The position numbers and the translations under genes are program-made. The notes under the pieces were generated by a model that did not search any database, was not told the origin of the DNA, and was given only the letters and a program-made list of their open reading frames with translations. Of a stretch of DNA of 16,012 nucleotides, positions 6,962-13,448 are shown piece after piece. The number at the start of each line of letters is the position of its first letter. The first letter of the stretch is position 1. The DNA is taken from contig JBDTMC010000146.1 in the NCBI GenBank assembly GCA_039934475.1, positions 1 to 16,012 of the forward strand, written 5' to 3'. Source of the DNA: JBDTMC01 sp039934475. GTDB taxonomy: Bacteria; Acidobacteriota; Terriglobia; Bryobacterales; Bryobacteraceae.

Positions 6962-8785
6962 TTACGCCAGCGTGAGTCGCTGTGTAATCAAATGCTTGGC
7001 GATAAAGGCTTCGCCCGGAAGCGGACGCCCCAGTAGATACCCTTGCACGACGTCGCAGCCCATCGCCGTCAGCGCGCCCAGTTGTTGCTCCGTTTCTACC
7101 CCCTCGGCGACGGCCCGTTTCCCTAGCGCATGGATCATCGCGATCATGTTGGTGATGACCGGTGGCCGATCGGTGAGCGAAGTGATTTCCCGGACGAAGG
7201 ATAAATCAATCTTCACGGACTCAAACGGCAGACTTTGCAGGTAAGACAGTGAGGCGTACCCGGTTCCGAAGTCATCCATGGAAATGCCAATGCCCAGCTC
7301 ATTCAGCCGGCGCATCCGCGATGCCGCCTCGGAAAGATCGTCCAAGAAGGCTGTTTCCGTAACCTCAATCGTGATTTGACGCGGATTGACACGCGTCTCC
7401 GCCAACACCGCCGAGACCAGGTCAAGGAACTCAGGGCGGCCGAATTGCATCCCCGATACGTTGATGCCGGTCTTTCCTGTCCAACCGTAACGGGTGGTCC
7501 ATTCACAAGCCGTGAGGCACGCCTGCCGGAAGATCCATTCGCCAAGAGGATGAATGAGACCAGTCTCCTCGGCCAGGGGGATGAAAACCCCTGGCGAAAC
7601 AGTACCGATCTCCGGATGGATCCATCGCACCAAGGCCTCGGCGCCGACAATCGCTCCCGTCCTTATGTCCACCAGAGGCTGGTAATTCAACTGCATCTCC
7701 TGGCGAACCAGCGCGCCACGCAGGCTGCTTTCGATGAGGCTCTTCTGGCGCGCCGCGCTGCTATGGGCCGGATCGAACATCGCCACCGCGTTGCGTGTAT
7801 TCTTCTTGCACGACATCATCGCGTCCTCGGCTGCCGATTGCAGCCCCTCTGGCGTCGACGCGTCGCGCGGGTAAACACTCACCCCGATGCTGGCGGTGAT
7901 CGTTAGCTCGTGCCCCTTCACATGAATCGGGCGGCCCACCTCTTCGAGTAGCTTGGCGGCCACGGTTTGGGCCACCGCCACCGAGCGCAGGCCGGGCAGC
8001 AGGAGCGTAAACTCATCGCCTCCAGTCCGGGCTACCGTGTCCGTATGCCGAACGCACTTTTCCATCCGCCGCGCTACCTGCTCCAACAAGCGATCCCCCG
8101 TGTCGTGGCCTAACAGATCGTTCACTACCTGAAACCGGTCGAGGTCTAACCGCAGGAGCCCCACCATTTCACCCGTGACAGCGGCGGTCTCAATGGTTGC
8201 GGCGAGCCGCTCACTCAAAAAGCGCCGGTTGCCGAGTCCGGTTTGCAGATCGTGGGTGGCCTGATACCGCAACTCGTCCATCATGTTGCGCTGTTCAATA
8301 ACCAGGCTGATCAGATGTTCGGCCGTGCGCATTGCTTCCTGTTCCTCAGGCAAAGGCTCGCGCAGCAGTGGCAGGAACGCAAACAGGATTCCCAGCATCT
8401 CGCCAGCCGCCGAACAGATAGGCGAGGACCAGAAGCCGCACAGCCCGCTCTGACGAACTGCGTCAGCCATCCGCGACCATTCGGCGTCCGTTCGCAGATC
8501 CCCAGCCGGGGGGCTGTTCAGCAACGCCATGCTCTCTTCGCCGTCCAGGCATAAGCAGAGGATGGCGCTGGCGAGGGGAGTGGGAAGATCGCACGCCGCC
8601 GTATGCTCCAGGTGTCCCCCGCGCACGCGGAGCAGACAGAAGGCGGAAACGTCGCAGCAAAGGCGAACGCGCTCAGTGAGAAGCGTGAGAAGTCGCTCCA
8701 GACTCTCGCCACGGGCCATCAGTTCCAGGATTCCCGCGCGCAGCCGCTGTTCCGACCTGCCTGCCTGCTCGTCGAGCACCGTCAT
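6962..8785 (-). CDS. GAF-GGDEF-EAL cyclic-di-GMP turnover protein
   Basis: The product has 607 residues and no membrane helix. A GAF-like sensor (about 10-165) is followed by a linker helix, a GGDEF domain (about 175-335) and an EAL domain (about 345-600). The GGDEF core is intact: DLDRFQVVND (214-223), TGGDEF with GGDEF at 255-259, and an inhibitory RxxD (RHTD, 246-249) five residues before it. EAL signatures are also complete: EAL at 383-385, N442, EVTE 474-477, D504-D505 in DDFGTG, K525 in VKID, E564 in EGVET and Q581 in QGY. It could therefore make and degrade c-di-GMP, with the GAF domain or GTP binding tuning the balance. It is the last gene of the three-gene module; its ATG overlaps the previous stop by four bases (ATGA) and is preceded by GGGGGG, indicating coupled translation. 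Confidence 0.95.
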   Translation of the reverse strand: MTVLDEQAGRSEQRLRAGILELMARGESLERLLTLLTERVRLCCDVSAFCLLRVRGGHLEHTAACDLPTPLASAILCLCLDGEESMALLNSPPAGDLRTDAEWSRMADAVRQSGLCGFWSSPICSAAGEMLGILFAFLPLLREPLPEEQEAMRTAEHLISLVIEQRNMMDELRYQATHDLQTGLGNRRFLSERLAATIETAAVTGEMVGLLRLDLDRFQVVNDLLGHDTGDRLLEQVARRMEKCVRHTDTVARTGGDEFTLLLPGLRSVAVAQTVAAKLLEEVGRPIHVKGHELTITASIGVSVYPRDASTPEGLQSAAEDAMMSCKKNTRNAVAMFDPAHSSAARQKSLIESSLRGALVRQEMQLNYQPLVDIRTGAIVGAEALVRWIHPEIGTVSPGVFIPLAEETGLIHPLGEWIFRQACLTACEWTTRYGWTGKTGINVSGMQFGRPEFLDLVSAVLAETRVNPRQITIEVTETAFLDDLSEAASRMRRLNELGIGISMDDFGTGYASLSYLQSLPFESVKIDLSFVREITSLTDRPPVITNMIAMIHALGKRAVAEGVETEQQLGALTAMGCDVVQGYLLGRPLPGEAFIAKHLITQRLTLA

Positions 8786-9786
8786 CCCAATCCCCCCACC
8801 ATTTCAATACGCTTCGCGGCATCTTCCGGGCTCTTGCATTCCGCCAGCGGGAACAGCGTCCATTGGTGAGTGTTCAGCAGTATGGCCGCACGCTGCCCGA
8901 TCTCCATGCGCCGCGTGTTCGGGATCGAGGCCAGCTGGCTTTGCACCTCTGCCTTAAGATGAGATCGCTGGCCGGAGTAATCCACCTGGACAACCAACGT
9001 TTGCTCAGACCACCGGAACACCGACTTCGGCGAAGGTAGCAGTTCTACCAGATCGTGCGTGAAAAGCTGCACGAACCGATCGGCCACCGACGCGCCGAAG
9101 CGTGTGGCAACGGTGCGCACGCGCGTCAGGACCACCACCACTACGTACATCGAAGGCGATTTCAGATTCTCCGACAAGCTGGCTTCCGCTTCCACCCGGC
9201 TGCCCGTCCCGGACCGTGCCAGCGCCACACTCTCCTGAACCTTTTGACGGGTCTGTTCGATCTGCGCCATCTCGCGCGAATGCGAGCTTCTCTCCAGTTC
9301 GGTCTCGGTTCTAATGTATTGCAGACAATCGGAAAGGCGGCTGCGCAAAGCAACGATGTCCTGGATGGCCGATGCTTGTTGCAGGTCGCTCGCCAGTTGC
9401 TTCAGCCGCGTAAGGGAGCGTTCACTCCCCGCCGAAAGCACCGCCACCGTGGCATTCAACATAGTCACCATGCGCTGCAGTTCTTCGGTATTCAGCTTTT
9501 CGAGCGAAGCCCGTGTCTCCCGATATTCACGGAAGATCTCGGCTGCCTCATCGCCGAGCCCGGCAATTTTAGCCGGCTCCGCAGTTTCTTCCAGCCGTCT
9601 GCGAAGGTTCGACAATTGGACACTAATACCCGACAGCGCCGGGTGCTTCTGGGCGGCCATTTGTACCGCCGAATACTCCATTAGCCGCGAACAAAGGGCC
9701 GCCAGGGACTGACAGAGTTCCTCCGATCCCCGCGTGCGTTCCGCGCCCGGCGGCAGCATCTGCAGATATTTCTGAATGGAGATCAT
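8782..9786 (-). CDS. Degenerate GGDEF-domain protein, paralogue of its upstream neighbour
   Basis: A 334-residue protein with a helical N-terminal region (about 1-200) and a C-terminal domain (about 210-330) shaped like GGDEF. The signature is lost: FRWSEQTLVVQV occupies the place of the neighbour's GRWGGDEFVVIL, so SEQTL (260-264) replaces GGDEF, and the metal-binding DxD and RxxD I-site are absent. It should lack cyclase activity. The N-terminus aligns with the next gene (MISIQKYLQMLPP against MISLKRHLESQPP), as do the middle helices (ELQRMVTMLN... against EVKELMLLLAR...), so the two arose by tandem duplication. It may be a pseudo-enzyme that dimerises with, or senses signals for, its active sibling. 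The ATG start lies 12 bases after the sibling's stop; GGGG is a plausible ribosome site. The frame is intact, so it is not an obvious pseudogene. Confidence 0.85.
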   Translation of the reverse strand: MISIQKYLQMLPPGAERTRGSEELCQSLAALCSRLMEYSAVQMAAQKHPALSGISVQLSNLRRRLEETAEPAKIAGLGDEAAEIFREYRETRASLEKLNTEELQRMVTMLNATVAVLSAGSERSLTRLKQLASDLQQASAIQDIVALRSRLSDCLQYIRTETELERSSHSREMAQIEQTRQKVQESVALARSGTGSRVEAEASLSENLKSPSMYVVVVVLTRVRTVATRFGASVADRFVQLFTHDLVELLPSPKSVFRWSEQTLVVQVDYSGQRSHLKAEVQSQLASIPNTRRMEIGQRAAILLNTHQWTLFPLAECKSPEDAAKRIEMVGGLG

Positions 9787-9798
9787 TCCGTGCCCCGG

Positions 9799-10830
9799 TT
9801 ATCGCCGCGCCCCCTCACGATTGCCTTTGTCGCGATACATCGCGGCGTCGGCGCGCGCCACTAAAGCGTGGGGAGCCTCTCCCCCCGCCGCCTCGGCGAT
9901 TCCCACCGCCGCCGAAATCTTCACTTTCCTCATGCCACCCTGGTCGTGGATGTTGTATTCCCCGAAGACCCATTCCGCCAGCCGCGGCAGCTGCGACTTC
10001 GCCTTGGCCAGATCGCAATCCAGAATCACTACAAATTCGTCCCCACCCCATCGCCCCACCGTGTCCGTAGGGCGGAATACGGCCTTCAATTCATCGGCAA
10101 ACTGCTTCAAAACGTCGTCGCCGGCCGAATGCCCGTATTTATCGTTGATCTGTTTGAACTCGTTTAGATCCAGCAGAATGACGCAATGTTGCTTCCGCTC
10201 GCCGCAGCGCGCTTCCAGTTCCAGTTCCACTTTGCGCCGGTTGGCGAGGCCGGTAAGCGCATCGCTGACCGCAATTTTCTCGGATTGCTCCAGCCGCGCC
10301 TGGGCAGTGGAGAGTTCGGCCTTCAATTGCGCCACGGCCTGCTGGCTGTCGCGGTTCAGACGTTCCACGCAGTTGTTGAGATCGCTCACGCTGCGCTTTA
10401 GCGACACGCGGATTTTGGATAAATCCTCAAGGTCGGCAACCGCCTCCAACTGTTCGCTAAACCCGGAGAATTCCTGGCCGTAGGTCTGATCCCGAGCAGC
10501 CACGGTCTCCGCTGTCCGGGCCAGCAGCAACATCAATTCCTTGACTTCACTCGCTTTCAGCTTCAGGTAGTCGGCGCTGCGTTCGCTCCATTGCTGCAAT
10601 TCCCGCTCTGCTTCGCCGTTGATTTCAGCCAGTTTCTTCGCGCTTCCGGAATGAGCCAGCTGTTCGTGAAGCTGTAACAGGCCTGCGTACATTTCACCGC
10701 CGACGGGTGGACACGCGTGGTTTCCACAGGTTGCGGCTGCTTGCAGTAACGATCGATAACAATCCAGGGGTGCCGCTTTTTCGGTTGCTTGTGGAGGCTG
10801 GGATTCGAGGTGCCGTTTCAGTGAGATCAC
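9799..10830 (-). CDS. Diguanylate cyclase (GGDEF) with helical N-terminal region
   Basis: The product is 343 residues long, soluble by eye, with about 170 residues of helix and coiled coil and then a GGDEF domain: DALTGLANRR (190-199), metal-binding LLDLNEFKQIND (219-230), YGHSAGDDVL, and GGDEF at 262-266. The inhibitory RxxD site is present (RPTD, 253-256, five residues before GGDEF). It should convert two GTP to c-di-GMP with product inhibition. No known sensor fold is recognised in the N-terminal part, which is shared with the degenerate paralogue downstream. The GTG start is preferred because MIS[LI]..[HY]L aligns with the paralogue's ATG start and the next in-frame ATG is 46 codons later. 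There is no Shine-Dalgarno, but a TATATT hexamer lies just five bases upstream, so the message may be leaderless. Confidence 0.93.
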   Translation of the reverse strand: MISLKRHLESQPPQATEKAAPLDCYRSLLQAAATCGNHACPPVGGEMYAGLLQLHEQLAHSGSAKKLAEINGEAERELQQWSERSADYLKLKASEVKELMLLLARTAETVAARDQTYGQEFSGFSEQLEAVADLEDLSKIRVSLKRSVSDLNNCVERLNRDSQQAVAQLKAELSTAQARLEQSEKIAVSDALTGLANRRKVELELEARCGERKQHCVILLDLNEFKQINDKYGHSAGDDVLKQFADELKAVFRPTDTVGRWGGDEFVVILDCDLAKAKSQLPRLAEWVFGEYNIHDQGGMRKVKISAAVGIAEAAGGEAPHALVARADAAMYRDKGNREGARR

Positions 10831-10834
10831 TACG

Positions 10835-10855
10835 AATATATCGGCCGAAAGGCCG
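10835..10855 (-). promoter_or_regulatory. Hairpin CGGCC-GAAA-GGCCG plus -10-like TATATT before the diguanylate cyclase
   Basis: The 42-base gap after the oxidoreductase gene contains a perfect 5-base stem with a four-base loop (10842-10855). Directly beside it is AATATA on the plus strand, which reads TATATT on the minus strand (10840-10835), five of six matches to the -10 consensus. No good -35 lies 16-18 bases upstream. On the plus strand the hairpin is followed by CTTTTCTT and so looks like a rho-independent terminator, but no plus-strand gene precedes it. It may mark a transcription boundary or an operator. Confidence 0.35.
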
Positions 10856-10872
10856 CTTTTCTTAAGGACCCC

Positions 10873-11946
10873 TCAAGCCTTTACGATTCGCGGATGACGC
10901 GCTGATTCGTCCGCCGCCAGGACAATTTCGTTAACCCGGTAGATCGAGGCCAGGTCGAGCGCCGGCGAAGCACCGAGATAGACCGATTCCAGAAAATCCA
11001 CGAACAGCGGCTTCTGCGCCGGCAGATCGCGGATCACTTCCGGTTTCCGCGTATTGGTGATCAGTGTCAGTCCGGTAGAGGCCTGGTATTCCAGAACCCC
11101 GTTGGTGCCGGCTATGCGCAAGCGGTCATCCTCATGCGTTGGCGCGGCGTCGGGCCGCAGGTAATCCAGCCGCATCACGCCCACGCCGCCATTGTCGAGG
11201 CGAAACAGGGTGCCGGTTGAGTTCTCCATCTCGCCCAGTTGCGCCGCGCCGATGTGGGACTGGAAGGATACGGCCTCCACCATTTCGCGGCCGCCGATGT
11301 GCCGCATCAAGTCCACCGAATGCGGGCCGATCCAGAGGATGGTGGAGCCATAGCTGGCGTAGCGGCTCTTCCATTTTTCCCAGTTCTGCGTGCGGTAGGA
11401 TTTCTGGGATTCGATTTGCGCGACTTCACCGATTTCACCATTCTGCACAATGCGCCGCATGGCAGCGAATTGGGGTGCAAAGCGCATCGGCAGCAGCATC
11501 GAGAGCTTAATGCCATTGGCGGCCACGGCCGCGCGAATACGCTCGAAATCGGCACGGTTCACCGCCAGTGGCTTCTCTGCGATCACGTGGACCTTGCGTT
11601 GGGCACAGGCGAGCACGGCGGCCGCACGCGCTCCGTTATCGTTGCAAACGCCTACCATGTCCAGCTTCTCGCGGTCGAGCATCGCGCGGTAGTCGTCGTA
11701 AATGACGGCAGCCGGAAAGTGCGCCCCCGCGGTGAGTCTGGTGCACCCGGCGCGATCCGGGTCAGCTACGGCCACCAGTTCGACGTCGGGCAGGGAAGCC
11801 AGCGGCGCGGTGATCTCAGAGGTGTGACCCACCAGCCCGATAATGCCCAGCCGCACCTTCGCCGGCAGGCGTATGGGAGTGGTATCGGCCAAGGCCAGGG
11901 AGGCGGCGCCTCCGGCGAGCAGAGTTCGGCGGCTGAGGGGACTCAT
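10873..11946 (-). CDS. Tat-exported Gfo/Idh/MocA-family oxidoreductase
   Basis: The product has 357 residues. A twin-arginine signal (SRRTLLAGGAASLALA, residues 5-20) is followed by an NAD(P)-binding Rossmann fold (RLGIIGLVGHTSEI, 32-45; VAVADPD, 58-64). The Gfo/Idh/MocA catalytic region shows EKP (124-126, Lys125) and a GPHSVD motif whose His209 is in the usual catalytic position. A Gfo/Idh C-terminal alpha/beta domain runs to the end. Such proteins oxidise, reduce or epimerise sugars and cyclitols, and Tat-exported members are abundant in Acidobacteriota and Planctomycetota; the substrate cannot be named. It is divergent from the membrane-protein gene across 51 bases, and its 3' end is 42 bases from the diguanylate cyclase. 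A GGAAG lies directly against the ATG, closer than usual for a ribosome site. Confidence 0.92.
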   Translation of the reverse strand: MSPLSRRTLLAGGAASLALADTTPIRLPAKVRLGIIGLVGHTSEITAPLASLPDVELVAVADPDRAGCTRLTAGAHFPAAVIYDDYRAMLDREKLDMVGVCNDNGARAAAVLACAQRKVHVIAEKPLAVNRADFERIRAAVAANGIKLSMLLPMRFAPQFAAMRRIVQNGEIGEVAQIESQKSYRTQNWEKWKSRYASYGSTILWIGPHSVDLMRHIGGREMVEAVSFQSHIGAAQLGEMENSTGTLFRLDNGGVGVMRLDYLRPDAAPTHEDDRLRIAGTNGVLEYQASTGLTLITNTRKPEVIRDLPAQKPLFVDFLESVYLGASPALDLASIYRVNEIVLAADESARHPRIVKA

Positions 11947-11958
11947 CTTCCGTCGATT

Positions 11959-11986
11959 CTGTCACATTGCGGCCCTGCGATACACT
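11959..11986 (+). promoter_or_regulatory. Candidate promoter for the four-helix membrane protein
   Basis: In the 51-base divergent gap, CTGTCA (11959-11964) and TACACT (11981-11986) are spaced by 16 bases, each matching the sigma-70 consensus at four of six positions. The expected transcription start would be only a few bases before the ATG at 11998, implying a very short or absent leader. Confidence 0.3.
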
Positions 11987-11997
11987 GGACGTTTATC

Positions 11998-12543
11998 ATG
12001 AACGTTCGACGGTTACTAAGTCTGCTGTTGGGAGTCTGGCTGGGAGCCAGCCTGCTCCTAATCTTCGTCGTCACGGAGAATTTTCGCGTTGCCAACCGCG
12101 CCGTGACGAAGCCACCCGATGCGCTTGCCGGTTACATCAAGACGGCAGGAGCCGAGCCGGTTCGCCAGATTCTGCGCTATCAGGCGTCCGAAGCCAATCG
12201 AACGTTGTTCGACGTGTGGGGTGTGGCGCAGTTCGCCACCGCACTGATCATCTTCCTGATGGTGCTGTTTGGAACGTCATCCGGCCGCTTTCCGGTATTC
12301 CTCGCGCTGGCGATTACCGTTCTGGTCGGCATTATGCACTGGCTGGTGACGCCACAGATCTCGGCGGCCAGCCGCCTGTTGGACTTTGTCCCGGTGCACG
12401 AACTGAGCAGCGAACGCGCGCGGCTACAGAGCATCCATAACATCTACTCGACGATGGAAGTGGTGAAGTTACTTCTTGTCGCCGGGTTAGCGAGCTATTT
12501 TCTTGTTTCCGGCCAACGCCGGGGACGGAGCGAACTCCGGTAG
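11998..12543 (+). CDS. Four-helix membrane protein, possibly DUF4149/TMEM205-like
   Basis: The product is 181 residues with four predicted membrane helices: about 5-26 (LLSLLLGVWLGASLLLIFVV), 74-92, 98-118 and 154-171. A soluble loop of about 45 residues lies between helices 1 and 2. Its size, helix spacing and the pattern HNIYSTMEVVKLLL leading into the last helix faintly recall DUF4149/TMEM205-type proteins; I would not name a function. The ATG at 11998 is chosen because the frame upstream is only antisense shadow of the oxidoreductase gene and hydrophobic coding begins right here. The last 57 bases, encoding the end of helix 4 and the basic tail, overlap the 3' end of the convergent BMC-P gene. 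Both frames look genuine. Confidence 0.75.
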   Translation: MNVRRLLSLLLGVWLGASLLLIFVVTENFRVANRAVTKPPDALAGYIKTAGAEPVRQILRYQASEANRTLFDVWGVAQFATALIIFLMVLFGTSSGRFPVFLALAITVLVGIMHWLVTPQISAASRLLDFVPVHELSSERARLQSIHNIYSTMEVVKLLLVAGLASYFLVSGQRRGRSELR

Positions 12544-12807
12544 CAGGTCGACGACATCGATGATCCCGAGCACACCCATGTCTATCGGTGAGTTCGGACG
12601 GCCCACGGCAGTCATGGCGCTGAAGCCGTCGGTAACCAGCAGCACCAGGTCTCCAATTCCGGCGCCGACCGAATCCAGGGCGACGACGGCATCGCCGCGG
12701 TCGCTGCCATCCAGGTTCAACGGCTGCACCAGCAGCGCCTTGGAGCCTTCGTGGCTGGCATCCTTCTGCGTGGCGACCACTTCACCGATGACGCGGGAAA
12801 TCAGCAT
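12487..12807 (-). CDS. EutN/CcmL-type microcompartment vertex protein (BMC-P), third copy
   Basis: The 106-residue protein carries the EutN/CcmL pentamer fold signature throughout: RVIGEVVATQKDASHEGSKALLVQPL (5-30), then ALDSVGAGIGDLVLLVTDGFSAM (43-65), then SPIDMGVLGIIDVVD (73-87). BMC-P subunits assemble as pentamers that cap the vertices of bacterial microcompartments. The extra tail after about residue 90 (EFAPSPALAGNKKIAR) goes beyond the usual pentamer core and is the part that overlaps the convergent membrane-protein gene by 57 bases. The ATG is supported by AGAGG at six bases spacing, overlapping the previous gene's stop, so the three BMC-P genes are translationally linked. It is the last gene of its operon. 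Confidence 0.93.
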   Translation of the reverse strand: MLISRVIGEVVATQKDASHEGSKALLVQPLNLDGSDRGDAVVALDSVGAGIGDLVLLVTDGFSAMTAVGRPNSPIDMGVLGIIDVVDLLPEFAPSPALAGNKKIAR

Positions 12808-12810
12808 GCA

Positions 12811-13080
12811 TTACCTCTGCACCTGGAGTTCATCGACGATGGCGACGATGTTGTTGTCCGTGGGAACTTCCGCCGGCAGAAAAGGGAAACTCGCTTCTTT
12901 ACCGCGGCAGCAATAGACCAGTTCTCCCGCGCCCGCTCCCGTACAATCGGTGCAGATCACCTGCTTTCCCGTGGGTTGCCCCTCCGGTGTCACCGGTTGC
13001 ACGACAAGCAGGCGATGTCCCTCAAGGGCAGGATGTTTCACGGTGGATGTGACTCTGCCGACGACGCGTCCCAGGTACAT
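12811..13080 (-). CDS. EutN/CcmL-type vertex protein (BMC-P), second copy, Cys-rich subtype
   Basis: An 89-residue BMC-P protein with RVVGRVTSTVKHPALEGHRLLVVQPV (5-30), CTDCTGAGAGELVYCCRG (43-60), and a GKEASFPFLPAEVPTDNNIVAIVD segment (60-83). The 'GKEAS...P.E.VPTD' segment differs from the GSSAR/GFSAM form in its two neighbours and recalls the GREAS-type subfamily of planctomycete/verrucomicrobial microcompartments. Four cysteines (43, 46, 57, 58) flank the conserved GAG loop that faces the pentamer pore; neither neighbour has them. It may form its own pentamers or be a distinct vertex type. Gaps are 6 bases from the first copy and 3 bases to the third. Confidence 0.92.
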   Translation of the reverse strand: MYLGRVVGRVTSTVKHPALEGHRLLVVQPVTPEGQPTGKQVICTDCTGAGAGELVYCCRGKEASFPFLPAEVPTDNNIVAIVDELQVQR

Positions 13081-13086
13081 GGCCCG

Positions 13087-13380
13087 CTATTTCTTCTTCG
13101 CGTTTAGCGGAGGATCGTCCATAGAGACCGTGTCCACGATGCCGACAATGACGCCATCCACGGGATGGTCCTTGCAACCTTCCGCCATGCGGGCGCTGCT
13201 GCCGGTAACAACAAGCACGGTTTCGCGAACCCCGGCGCCCACTGTATCGACGGTAACCAGATAGCCGGCCTCGTCCTTGCCGTCCGGAGTCACCGGTTTG
13301 ATAACGAGCAGCTTCTTGCCTTCCAGGCGCGGATCTTTGCGGGTGGCGACTACCGAGCCCACTACACGGGCGAGAATCAT
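13087..13380 (-). CDS. EutN/CcmL-type microcompartment vertex protein (BMC-P), first copy
   Basis: A 97-residue BMC-P protein with the clearest family match of the three: RVVGSVVATRKDPRLEGKKLLVIKPV (5-30), TVDTVGAGVRETVLVVTGSSARM (43-65), and HPVDGVIVGIVDTV (72-85). It has a Lys-rich end (NAKKK). It is expected to form pentameric vertices of a polyhedral protein shell. First gene of a three-gene operon; GAGAGG lies about 12 bases before the ATG, and an extended -10 (TGATACACT) lies just upstream. The expected partners, BMC-H/BMC-T shell tiles and encapsulated enzymes such as a CoA-dependent aldehyde dehydrogenase, are not in this window, and the divergent neighbour is a rhomboid protease. Confidence 0.94.
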   Translation of the reverse strand: MILARVVGSVVATRKDPRLEGKKLLVIKPVTPDGKDEAGYLVTVDTVGAGVRETVLVVTGSSARMAEGCKDHPVDGVIVGIVDTVSMDDPPLNAKKK

Positions 13381-13401
13381 TCGAATGCGTTTCCTCTCTG
13401 G

Positions 13402-13410
13402 AGTGTATCA
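13402..13410 (-). promoter_or_regulatory. Extended -10 element of the BMC-P operon
   Basis: On the minus strand the bases read TG-A-TACACT, an extended -10 with TACACT matching TATAAT at four of six positions, about 21 bases before the ATG of the first BMC-P gene. No convincing -35 is visible at the usual distance, which is acceptable for extended -10 promoters. Confidence 0.35.
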
Positions 13411-13426
13411 AAGTCCTTCCGGACCG

Positions 13427-13442
13427 CCATTCTGTAGAATGG
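13427..13442. promoter_or_regulatory. 16-base palindrome, candidate operator between the BMC-P operon and the rhomboid gene
   Basis: CCATTCT (13427-13433) and AGAATGG (13436-13442) are exact 7-base reverse complements separated by GT. It contains TAGAAT (13435-13440), a five-of-six -10 match for the plus-strand rhomboid gene, so a bound repressor would cover that promoter. A wider pair, CCTTCC (13415-13420) and GGAAGG (13441-13446), brackets it. Location in the 68-base divergent gap is typical of an operator. Confidence 0.5.
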
Positions 13443-13448
13443 AAGGTA

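Noticed and set aside
6899..6975. Sigma-54 promoter for the PspA operon
   Set aside because: I looked for the TGGCAC-N5-TTGCA pattern upstream of the DUF2170 gene on the minus strand; TGGCG occurs but no GC-containing -12 element follows at the right distance.
8782..9786. Calling the degenerate GGDEF gene a pseudogene
   Set aside because: The frame is uninterrupted over 334 codons, it has a sensible start, and it is coupled by an ATGA overlap to the next gene, which favours a retained protein.
10842..10863. Rho-independent terminator on the plus strand
   Set aside because: Stem plus CTTTTCTT has the right shape, but no plus-strand gene lies upstream to be terminated; kept only as a hairpin of uncertain role.
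11239..11997. Plus-strand frame running into the four-helix membrane protein from upstream
   Set aside because: This part is antisense to the oxidoreductase and has no plausible protein features; hydrophobic coding begins at the ATG at 11998.
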